Shown here piece after piece: positions 1-12,000 of a DNA stretch of 64,000 bases. Below the pieces are notes generated by a model, which worked only from the letters and a program-made list of their open reading frames with translations, did not search any database and was not told the DNA's origin. Position numbers and translations under genes: made by a program. The stretch's first letter is position 1. Every line of letters starts with the position of its first letter. The DNA lies in contig CAJNDS010001380.1 in assembly GCA_905221605.1 (NCBI GenBank), positions 520,001 through 584,000 on the forward strand, in the 5' to 3' direction. The stretch comes from Symbiodinium natans (lineage: Eukaryota > Sar > Dinophyceae > Suessiales > Symbiodiniaceae).

Positions 1-22
1 CGCGCCGGGAGTATGCAGGGAG
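1..22 (+). CDS. possible HECT exon fragment at window edge
   Basis: Frame 2 reads APGVCRE and ends in phase 0 before a GC dinucleotide at 23-24. Joining to the exon at 590 would keep the frame just upstream of the VSLYCRWQL segment. It is too short to prove, and the left part lies outside the window. Confidence 0.25.
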
Positions 23-3000
23 GCCCAGCGGAGTCAGGGTTTAGGGTTTAGGGTTTAGGGTTTAGGGTTTAGCGTTTGGGGTTTGGGGTTTAGGGTTTAG
101 GGTTTAGGGTTTTTGGCCCTAGAAGTTCTAACCCTTGAGCCTTTCATTCATGAGCCCTACCGGGATGCTTGTCTCAGGGTTTGGGTTTAGGGCAGGAAGC
201 TTGGAAGCTCGTTTTGACTCAGTAAGTCTACTTAGTATTCCCTAGCAACCCTACGATAATCCCCAAAACCCACCTTACGAACCCTACTTACTAAGCGAAA
301 CGAGCTTGCAAGAGGGGAGGGCCGGGGGGGGGGGTGGGGGGGGGGACCGAAGACAACAGTAGTATGCGGCCGAAGTAGCAACTCACCGCGACCACGAAAC
401 CCCCACACGGGGGTGAAACCCTACTCCGTAGACACACAGCAGACCCTAAACCCTAAACCCTAAACCCTAAACCCTAAACCCTAAACCCTAAACCCTAAAC
501 CCTAAACCCTAAACCCTAAACCCTAAACCCTAAACCCTAAACCCTAAACCCTAAACCCGTCACAAAGTGGGGTTTACGGTGCATCCGAGGTCAGCCTTTA
601 CTGCCGATGGCAGCTGGAGGGTGCCAACGAGCGGCAGTTTCAACTCCTGGCGCAAGGCGCGCCGCTGGGTGGAGTGGGGTTTAGGGTTTAGGGTTTAGGG
701 TTTAGGGTTTAGGGTTTAGGGTTTAGGGTTTAGGGTTTAGGGTTTAGGGTTTAGGGTTCAGGGTTCAGGGCTCAGGGGTTCAGGGCGACATCGATGTTTA
801 GGGTCCTTCTGTGAGGGGCTGTCCAAGGGTGGAACGGGTACCCTTGGCGGAACGGAGTGGCCGCTTTGCCGAGCCTTCATGACGATTCGGTATGCTTTCT
901 CTACCCCGGAGGGTCCAGATATCCAAATAGGGAATACTTGGGCCTTAGAGTGCTTCCGAAAAAGGGAATATCGGGTTCAGGTACAAAACCAAGATGATCC
1001 AAGATGGTACATGGACCCTTAGAGTACTTCTTGCTTTGTTGCTCAGGCTTCCTTTGGACTACTTGGAATCACAGGGGCGACTCCTGTTGGTGATCACAGA
1101 TGCTTTTAGGTCGATGGGCTCTGATGGGTTATGTTGTGTGATCGATGTTTATGTGAGAGTCAGCTGCACTGCGCCGCTGTCGGTAGTCGGTAAACCCTGA
1201 GCCTGTAACCTCCCAACTCAAACCCCAAATCTCCCAAGCACGCTAAGCTTCTTAGGTCGTGTATCCGCAAACTGAAGCCCTTGAAGCCCCTCCCCGCAGC
1301 CAAAGCCCGCGGAAAGGCCGTTGAGCCTAGCCTACTAAGCCACAAACTCTAAACCCCACCCCTAAACCCTACACCCTAAACCCTAAACCCTAAGCCCTAA
1401 ACCCCAAACCCCAAACCCTAAACCCTAACATTGCCGAGGCTTTGAGAAGGTCGTGGATTCGGCCGCGCCCTGAGACTGTTCCCGCTGTCATGGCGTAGTC
1501 GGTAGAGCCTCAACCCTTTAAACCCACATAGGGTTTAGGGTTTAGGGTTTAGGGTTTATAGGGTTTAGGGCAGCCCTTTAAACCCATAAACGCTCAGTAG
1601 GCTCTTGGGACAGTTGTGTTTAAGAGGATCATATTCAGGAATATTTTGCAGAGGGTTTTGCGGGCCATCCTATAACCCTATCCAGAAGCGCTGCGAGCCC
1701 CAAAAGACCTTGAGCTGCGCGCGCAACAATTATGACTGAAGATTAGTCGGACAATATTTCCCATAACTTTGGTGCTTGTCTGGGTCTCTAAACCCTAAAC
1801 CCTAAAATCCCAAACTTAAGCCCCCAACCTGAAGTCGTCACCTTAATCTTTCCTTAGCTTAAGCCCATAACCCGAATTTCAAACCTTTACCCTCAACCTT
1901 ACGCCCCAAAGCCTAAATCTTAACCCGCAATCCATAAACCGGTTTAGGGTTTAGGCTGCAGGGTTTAGGGTTTAGGGTCCTGATCCACACCCCAAGCGAC
2001 AACCCTATTCAGACCTTAGAAACACTCAACCCTCGACCCTAAACCCTCAGACCTAATCTCTCAACCTTCTACCCGGGACCCCTAAACCCCAAACCCCAAG
2101 CCCCAAGCCCCAAACCCCAAAACCCCAAACCCGAAACCTCAAACCCTAAGCCCCAAACCCTAAACCCTCCAACCCTAAACCCTCAACCCGACGTTCCATC
2201 CAAGGCTCTCTGGTCGTTCCTGACAGCTGAGGAGGTGCGCGGGGAGGGATCATAAGGGGGGGGGGGGGGTATTCTACTTTGGGGTTTAGGGGGTTAGGGT
2301 TTAGGGTTTAAGGTTTTCGGGTTTAGGGTTTAGGGTTTAGGGTTTAGGACCCTATAGCCCTGGCTTTCCAAAGAATGTCTCCAACCAAACCCTAAACCCT
2401 AAACCCTAAACCCTAAACCCTAAACCCGAAACCCCCACCCTGATTCCTGAAAGCCATCTGAGCCAGTACCAGATGGGCCGTTACCTGGCCTGGGTCTTTG
2501 GCCACTGTACCGCTGCGTTGCCCAGAAACCCTAAACCCTAAACCCTAAACCCTAAACCCTAAACCCTTGACATCCTTGTGCCTCACCGGCCCTAGAGCTC
2601 ACGAGCTTCCCTCCGATGTTTCGACAAGCAGCTGTCAGCCTACTGCCAGTGGGGCGGGGGGAGGGGGTAAGGGGGGGGTAGGGGTGGGGGTAGGGGGGGG
2701 GTAGGGGGGGTAGGGGGGGGGTCTCCAGCCCAAGCCAAGTCGTCTAGAACTGCTTAAGCCCTGCCTGCACGTAAACCCTAATTATAATCCCGAATCCCGA
2801 AGCCCTGAACCCTAAACCCAGCCCTAAGGCCTAAACTCTAACTCCCAAAGCCATTCAAGCCCTTTATCATCAGGCACACCTTGAACCGAAAATCCAGGCC
2901 CATACCTCATACAGTCCGTAGACCCGAATCCCTAATCCTTACCCCCCGAACCCCAACCCCGAAACCTACGAATCCCATGTCGGTACATGGCGCTCAGATG

Positions 3001-6000
3001 TATTTGCGGAGGCTGGTGGTGGCAAAGTGCGACCCGAATGTTCAATGTGGACACCCACCTTGGCAAAGATGACATCGCATCGCCTGTACCAGATCCTATT
3101 TGACAATGCATTTCTATGTGCCCCCGAAGTGCCGGTGATAGCTCGGCGTACGGCCGAGGTGGCATGCCGGGGTGAGAGGGGGAGGGAGTTGGTCAAAAAG
3201 AGCGCGAGGAGTGAGACTGAAAGCAAAAGATGTAGGTTTTGCAGCGTGGGCTCGACAGGCGGCGGTGTTGCATGCCCTCACCGCTCACAGTGTCGCAAAC
3301 GACCCTGAGACAAAGAAGGTCGCTTTCAAACACTCCTATCCAGCCTGGGCCTTGCACTCCTAAACCCTAAACCTTTTAGGGTTTAGGGTTTAGGGTTTAG
3401 GGTTTAGGGTTTAGGGTTTAGGGTTTAGGGTTTAGGGTTTAGGGTTTAGGGTTTAGGGTCTTTCAAAGCCCTAAGCGACACACAGAAAACCCTAAAGCCA
3501 CTGATCCTCAAAACCGGGAAGCGAGGCCCTCAACCTGGAGCCCCTTCAGCCAACGAAACGGGACCTATACCGGTTTAGGGTTTAGGGTTTAGGGTTTAGG
3601 GTTTAGGGTTTAGGGTTTAGGGTTTAGGGTTTAGGGTTTAGGGTTTAGGGTTTAGGGTTTAGGGTTTAGGGTTTAGGCACCCTAACCCCCGCCCCCGGTC
3701 AAAACCTGCTTTAAAGCAAAACCTCAAAGTCCGGGTTTAGGCTCCCTGAATCCAGACCCTAACGCCCTAAAACCCTAATGCCCAAAACCCTGATTCCTAA
3801 ACCCTCAAGCCCTCAAACCCTGAACCTTGAAACCCTAAACCCTGAAACCCTCAAACCCTAAACCCGGAAACCCCAAATCCCTAACACCCAAAGTCGAAAA
3901 GCCCGAAAACCCCAAAAACCCCAAAACTCTAAAAACCCTGAAGCCCCGCAAAAGGCCTAAACAACCCCCAAAACCCTAAAACCCTAAAAAACTCTAAAAA
4001 CCCCTTAAAAACCTTAAAAACCCCTAAAAAAACCTTAAAACCCCTAAAAAACCCTTAAATCCACCCAACAAGGCCCACCTCATGGTCTGCTCGGAGCCCA
4101 CGCTAGTGGCCTCGGAGCTGCGGCGGCTGGCGCACTACGAAGGCCAGGGAGCGTGTGGGGCGCGGAGTTGAGGTGGCTACATGTATGGACACGCGTGTGC
4201 AGGTATATAGGTGTGTATATATAGATATGTATATATGTATAGCCGTATATATAGATACGCATGTGTACATATATATATATACATATATATATATGTCTAT
4301 ATGTCTTGAATGGAAAAGGTTGAAGGTGTATGGTTTGAGAGGCTCTTTTGGGTTTTAGGGTTTGATGGGGCAGGGTTTAGGGTTTTGGCCGTTTGGGCCT
4401 TTGCGGTTTAGGGTTTAGGGTCTGGGGTTCAGGGCTTCGATCCGCAATGGGGTCTTGGTGTGAGTTTGTTAGGGCTCTGAGAATGTCTTGTCTTGTGGGG
4501 TTCAATCGGGTGTGGTGTCCTAGGGTTCTAGTAACCCTACACCCTAAAACCTGAACCCTGAACCCTAAACCCTAAACCCTAGACCCTAGACCCTAGACCC
4601 TAAACCCTAAACCCTAAACCCTAAACCCAACTCTTAAGGGGCGGGTGGGGGCGCTTTGAGTCTTTGAGGTGGGTTTGTTTCTCTCTTTGCTGGGTCTGGT
4701 GAAGCTTCAGGTGTTGGATGTTCTCCCTTAAAGGCCCTTATGCGAACAGTATAGGGATTCTAGTACCCCCTGTTAGAATCCCTATTAAGGACTGTTCGTA
4801 TAAGGGGGAACATCCCAGGACATGACTACAATAGCTTGAGAACCCCCAAAACTTGAAAACAAACATCTTCCTTACAAGGGTAATGTGGGGATTGTGGGGG
4901 GGTGCTTAAGCAACTAGAAGTAGAGGTTTGCAGTTTGGGATGAAAGGTTCGCCATTTGCGGCGGGCAGGGCAAGAAGATTTCAGGGTCGAGCAGGTGTCC
5001 TGAACCCTGTTTACCTGGCAGCCCAGTGGTGGGGGTTTAGGGGTTTAGGGTTCAGGGGTTTAGGGTTCAGTGGTTTAGGGTTTTATTAGGGTTTTGGCCC
5101 TCGTTGACTTTTGGTCCTCCTTCATAAACAAATAGCCAACACCAAGAGGGGGGTACCGTTGTTGCAATAGGCTTACTGAGCTACCATGTTTCTACATCCC
5201 CTTTTGATGAACCGGGTGGGCTCAGTTTTCATGCATCCCTTCTGAACCCTACATGGAGCATCGAAACCCATACCCTGAACCCTAAACCCTACACCCTACA
5301 CCTCACCCAAAGTCAACAGGTGACCCTTGCTTGCTACATGCCTTTTTATACATCCTAGGGGGGCCACCCTCCAGCCTCTTCTACTGCATCCGCCGTCCAC
5401 TTTAACCTCAAATAGCCTTAAACCCTGAACCCTAAACCCTAAACCCAACGATGAGCTAAACCCCAAACCCTAAACCCTAAGTCCACAAAGGAAGTATTGT
5501 CGAACTACGGGTTCCTTTTAAGCCCGAAATCCATGGAAAGTTCCCCCCTCGCCCCCCGCCCAAAGTAAACACATAAATAAGAATTTTCACATGATACTAA
5601 GAATTCAACACAGAATAAGTAATTCACTCACAGCCCGAAGCACCGCAGACCCCCATCCCTAAACCACCAGGCTTTGATGCGAATGAGCCCTACATCCATA
5701 AAACAGAAAGGTTCAACAAATGAAAAAAGAAACAATATAGATAAATAACATAAACAACTCAGAACCCTAAGCACCCAGTCCTCCACCCCTAAATCCCCAG
5801 GCTTTGATGCGAACGAGCCTTACATCCAGGACCTTTGGCCACGAAAGGCCTAAAGCACGGGCTTCTCAAGGGTTTAGGGTTTAGGGTTTAGGGTTTAGGG
5901 TTTAGGGTTTAGGGTTTAGGGTTTAGGGCTACAGGAACTGCACCCTGGCGGCCGGTCCGGTTTGGATGGGTTCAGGGTTTCGGGCCTGTGCCTAAGCAGG

Positions 6001-9000
6001 GTGCAGAGCAGAGTGTAGGTTTTAGGGCTTAGGGTTGGGGACGAACGGTCCTTCGTAGGGATTCTGGAAACCCTAAACCCTAAACCCTAAACCCTAAACC
6101 CTAAACCCTAAACCCTAAACCCTAAACCCTAAACCCTAAACCCTCTTCTTATCCCGACCGAACGACTGTTAGTATAAGGGGGAGTCTCCCAAGTTTAAGG
6201 CCTGACAAGGTGAAGGGTTTGGGGTCTTTGGGGTTGAATGGCTTTACTTAGTCATAGTCGTTGGGTAACATTTTACATGTTTAAGGGTACTTAAACCCAA
6301 GAAGGAATATAAATTTAAATATTTTAATATTATCCCAACAATGAACTTGTTTAGGGTTCTGGGGGCTCTAAGGCTGCATCGGGTGTACAGTGCGCAGTGT
6401 ACTCAGCGCACCTTTCATAATATACATCTTAGGGGGGGGTTACATGGTCCCTTAGTATGGGCCCTTTAAAGGGTACCCCTTTACATACCCCTTATACACC
6501 CTATACAAGTGAACGGCCCTTACATCAGAATTCTTTAAGGGGCCATAGCAAGGGGCCCATGAAACTACCCTGTTAACATTCAGTGACTTACGGGGCCAGG
6601 GACTTAATTATTGAGGCGCCTGGGAGGGGATCTTTGGGCACCTCAACAGCCCTAATCCATCAACCCTTAACCCTTAACCCTTAACCCTAAACCTCAACCC
6701 AGAAGCCTGAGCTGGGCCGCAGAGTATAATTCAACGCCACCCCATTTCCATTGAAGTAAGGGTCCCTTCATATGGTTTAGGGTTAAGGGTTTAGGGTTTC
6801 GGGTTTAGGGATCTGGTGGTTTAAAGGGTTTTAGGGTTTTAGGGTTTCGTGTTTGGGGTTTGGGGTTTAGGGGAAAGAGGCACTGAATATGGTCCCGTAC
6901 CTTCTCTTGCTGGGTTCCGAAGTATGGGCCCTTGCGAGCGATGGGTTTCTTGGGGGTGGGGGGGGGGTATGTAGGGTTCCCCACTGAAGGGCCGATCTGA
7001 AGGGACCACGTCACTACCACCCTTAGGGTTAGAAGGACCAGTGAGCCAGACAACCTTTGGTTTAGCAAGCTGTTAAGCTGTTTCGACCCGCACCACCTGA
7101 CCTACATGGAGTACTGCTTCATGACAACTATCCACAGGAAAGCACCCAACATATCCACTGTACAAGAAGCCCTGTGTGCGCTCACCAACCACTATAGCAT
7201 TTACTATATATATATATACATATACACACAATATAGTAGATATACTATATATACTATATATACTATATATACTATATATACTATATATACTATATATACT
7301 ATATATACTATATATTCTATATATTCTATATATTCTATATGTACTATACTATATATACTATATATCTATACATACATACCAGATGTACAGTAATTTTCCC
7401 TTAAGTCCAAAACCCTAGGCCCTTGTTACGCTCTTTGGGGAGGACTTCTGGAAGATCCTCGAGTCCTTCGACACGGCGCGGCTGAAAAAGCTCCCCGGTT
7501 AGGGTTTACGGTGTAAAGGGGCTGAGAATGCCCCAAACCCCCTAAACCCTCAAGCCTACTGCTTGGGCTGAAGTGTATCCAAACCCTACCCCCGACAACC
7601 CTAGCGCCTAAACCCCCGAAGTTGCTTATTTCACTCGCTAGATTCTTATCAGGTCTTGTGAATGCAAGGCCGGTGAATGCATGACAGGACGATGCAAATA
7701 AGCCGTGTCCAGTAATAATATTAAGAACTCGCCGGCGATGGAAGCAGCCCAATACCCTAAACCCTAAACCCTAAACCCTAAACCCTAAACCCTAAACCCT
7801 ACAGGGAAATCAGCCCCGAGCCTTTTGGCAGACTCATGCGTTGCACTTTCTATTAATCGTTGAGATGGTAGCAAGAATCGTAATTCTGGAACAATCGCAA
7901 TAATGGTAAGTCTAGAATAGTAGCAAGAATGGTATTTCTGGAATGATCGTCCATGCATTACGTTCTTTTCACATGGCATAGAAGTTGCAATGAGTTCGTT
8001 GCGCTTTGGTGCCGCTTACAAACTCCAAGATCGCCCCCTATTAGTATAGTTAGCTCCAAGTCTAAGAGGGCTATGCATGTTTCGGAAATATATTTCAGAG
8101 TTTAGGGTTTAGGGTTTCGGGTTTAGGGCTCAGGGTGGTTTCAAAGGGCAAACCTCGGCCAGCTCGGGGCTGCTTGGACTCCCAGAATGCAGGCAAGCAC
8201 CGTAGGTTTTTGTTAGGGTTTGTGGCTTCGAGCCTAGGGTTGGCAACCTTTTTTGTGCCTTCAACCTAGATCCTAAGCCGAGGACCCAGAGTAGGCCTTG
8301 TTGTCCCGTTTTTAGGGGTTAAGGTTCCCTTAGCAGCCCCTTTTTGCCCAAAGGGCACCCCGTGATATTCCTAGGCTACTCTTGGGTCTAGAAGAGCTCC
8401 ACCATCGGCAAGACTTCGATCCTACATATGGGGGTTTACGAAACACGGGAACCCAAGTATGGACCCCCAAAGAGTAGGATGCGCTTGTAATAAGGACCCC
8501 AGTAAGGTACCCCCTAATTTCGTAAACCCCTTGAACCCTAACCCCTAAATTCTAAACCCTCGCTATAATGTCGTCCCCCCCGCCCCCACATCGTAAACCC
8601 CCATATCTGGCCAACTCTTGAAGTTTGTTGGCTTTGGGTGTACTTGTTTTCTGGGAGCCCGGCGAAGTGTTCAATCCATCCACTCTAAACTCTAACACCC
8701 AAAAACCCTAAGACCATAAACGCCCTAAAACCCTAAATCCTAAACCCTAAACCCTGCACTAATCCTAAACGTCGTAGATCTCGCGCCGGGCTGAGGTTCT
8801 TGGCCTTCACGACCGGCACCAACCGAGCGCCTCTGAATCTTGGCAGAGCGCTTAAGATTCATCCTAGTAGTTGAGTGAGCACACCACACTTATTTATACT
8901 AAGGATCTTCATTATGAATTAGCATAATTTTTTTGAATTGAGGGGTTTATGAATTAGGATAAAATTGCTTGATTCAGGGGTTTTGGAAGATCTTGGCATC

Positions 9001-12000
9001 CCGCGCAGCCGGGCAATCGTCGTCTACCGACTCAACAGTAGCTTTCCGTTGAGGACCTGCTTAGGGTTTAGGGTTTAGGGTTTAGGGTTTAGGGTTTAGG
9101 GTTTAGGGTTTAGGGTTTAGGGTTTAGGGTTTAGGGTTTCGGGCTTCCAAGTATACACATTAATACCTACATTGGGGTCTAAAGCCTGTAAATAATGCCC
9201 TGCTTTGGGCTCTTTGGAGCCTCAGGAGGGGTCCTCCCACACCCTTCAATACTGCCCTGCATAGGACGCCCAGTACTACTATTTGCTTAAGAACCCCAAA
9301 AGAATAAATAATAGTAATCCCTATATGAACCTTAATAAGGAAGAATATTTTTTCGGGGTTCTTAAGCAATTAGTAGAGTCGTGCGCTTGTTCCCTTTGGT
9401 TGATACGGTTCGGATGCAAGGAATCGGCCTTTGTCGACGCCTAAACGCCAAACCCAAAGCCATGAAACCCTCGACACCCTTGATAGAAGCCTTTTCAAGG
9501 TACCCTCAGCCCTAACCTTCAGCCCTACCCTCTATTAACCCTACACCCCAAAACCCTAAACCCTAACCCCCCTGTGGAAATCCCTCCTGATTTGGTTGTC
9601 ATGGCGGAGTTTCTGTGTAACGATGTGGGGTAGGGGTTCAGGGTATGGGGCTAAGTGTTGAGGGGTCCGCTCGTTGCTGCTGCAAGGAATGGTCTGCGCG
9701 ACGTTCGCTTGGTGGTGCCTTTGTGGCAGAGACATGGGGGGCTGAGAGGTCGGGTTTAGGTTGTTCCCCCGAATACTAACCGTCCTCAATGGGGATGATA
9801 GACCCCCTATTGCAATTCCGATTTTAAGGATCGTTAGTATAAGGGGGAATGTCCCAAGGCTGAGGGCTTAGTTAGGACTACCAGCGGCTGTTTGTGTGTG
9901 TTGTGCTTCGTGCGTCTATCTTGTGTTTCTCGCGCTGCTATCTATGCAAATATTAGTTTATTCTCTTTAGTTAAATGAGAGGTCATGTGGCAGCTGTCGC
10001 GTGCTGTTCAAGGTTTAGCCCCTAAACTCTAAACCCAACGTCGTCTCTGTACCTTAAGCCTTCAGCCCCAAACCCCAAGACCTTAACCCCTTAAGCCTTC
10101 CCTGTAAGCCTTGAACCCAAACCCTAAACCCCAAACGATTCTCAAGGGATGCTTGGCTGTTTTTTTTGGCCAACAGGCCCAAAACGGCGCCCATTGGCAT
10201 CCTTTGTGCTGGGGTTGATTGCAATCAGTTTCGAAGTTCAAGGAGACCGAATCCCTGAATCCCAACCCTAAACCCTAAAATCCCTAAACCCTAAAACCCA
10301 CGGAACCCTAAAAACCCTAGACCCCTAAAACTCCAAACCCTAAACCCCTGAAACCCATAAAGCCCTAAGAGCCCCAAAACCCCTAAAAGCCCTAGAAACC
10401 CAAAAACCCCTAAATCCCCAAAAAAACCTAAAAGCCCTAAGACTCCTAAAACCCTAGAAAACCAAAAACCCCTGACACCCCAAAAACCCCCTAGCAACCC
10501 CTAAAACCCCCTAAAACCTCCTAAAACCCCCTAAAACCCCCTAAAACCCCACAAACCAACAAAAAAAAAAAAAAACCTAAAAACCCCTAACACCCCCTAA
10601 AACCCCCCAAAACCCCCCAAAACCCCCAAAACCCCTAAAACCCAAAAGCCCGAAAACCCTAAAAACCCTAAACCCCAAAAACCCAAAAACAATCCCTGAA
10701 ACCCTCCAGAACCCCCCTAAAAAATGCCCCTTAGACTCCTCAAACCCCCTAAAAGAGCCCCTAGGTGCCCTAAACCCTAAACCCTAAATCCTAAACCCTA
10801 CACCCTAAACCCTCAACCCTAAACCCTAAACCCAAGTAGGTGCAGAAGCACGGCGTCGAGCCGACGCACCGACTGCCCACCGCGCAGACGTGCTTCAACC
10901 TCCTGCCGCGTGGCTTCAGGCTTTAGGGTTTTATGGGGTTTAGGGTTTGGGGTTTTGGGGTTTAGGGTTTATGGTTTAGGGTTTAGGGTTTAGGGTTTGG
11001 GGTTTAGGGTTTAGGGTTTGGGGCTTTAGGGCTTTCGGGGTATGTTTTCAGGGCTTCCTTTCAGGGCTTTTTAGGGGTTCAGTGTTTTTTAAGTGTTTTG
11101 TTAAAGGGTTTTTTCCACAAGCTTTCTAGGGTTTTCTAGGGTTTGAGGGCTTTAAGGTTTTTATGTGTGTTTACAAGGGTAAGGGTCTTTAAGGGTTTTT
11201 AGGGGTTATTTAGGGTGTGTCAGGGTTTGTTCAGGATTGTTTCAGGGTTTTTTCAGGGTTTTCAAAGGGTCTTAAAAGGTGTTTTGAAGGTTGTTGAACG
11301 GTTTTAGGGTTTTGTGGTTTTAGGTTTTTAGGGTTTTTGGGGTTTTCTGGTTTTATGGTTTTAAGGTTTTGGGGTTTTAGGGTTTTAGGGTTTTCAGGTT
11401 TCGGGTTTGGGGGTTTAGGGTTTATACAGGGCTTGAGGGTTTTGGGGTTGTAGGATTTTGGGTTTTTTTGTGGTTTTGAGATTTCGGGTCTGTGGTTTAG
11501 GGTTTATATAGGGCTTGAGTGTTAGGGTTGTAGGGTTTTGTGCAAGCGCATGGGGCTGCCCTCGAGTTCTTTCGGGAAGGTGTGGTTCCCGCAGGACAAG
11601 ATTGTTCTGGGGGTCGAGTGCGCCGAGCACATTTTGGACATTCTGCGCCATAAGAGGAAAGTGGCGCACTGCGTGCTGACTGAACTTTCCCATTTCCTGG
11701 AGCACAAGTCCGGCATGAGCGTCGAGAACTGGTCCGGTAGGCAGCAGGCACTGAGTATCTCGTGCTGCTGGTGTTGGCGAGAGCAATGCACTCTTCTGAT
11801 CTGGTGAGGAGTTCGACTACTGCGCGCTATGTCGTATGGGGACTATGTGTAGGGTTTTTGGGTGTTTTGAGGTTTTGGGGTTTAGAGGGATTTAGGGTTT
11901 TAGGGTGTTCAGGTTCTAAGGTTTAGGGCTGAGAATCATGCAGGGATTAAGGCTTTAGGGTTTAGCGTTGAGGGTTTTAGGGGAAGGGGGGGTCAAAAAA

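Noticed and set aside
1-760. Chromosome end or true telomere at the left edge
   Set aside because: Arrays occur in both orientations, are short and interrupted by unique HECT coding DNA, and continue across the window, so this is interstitial.
6805-7068. 87-codon minus ORF
   Set aside because: Contains translated telomere motif (Lys-Pro-rich) and lies antisense to the better + frame at 7,028.
11415-11791. Minus-strand ORFs of 123, 84 and 89 codons
   Set aside because: Third-position GC content and splice-like borders favour the + frame at 11,534-11,736. The minus frames end in translated CCCTAAA text.
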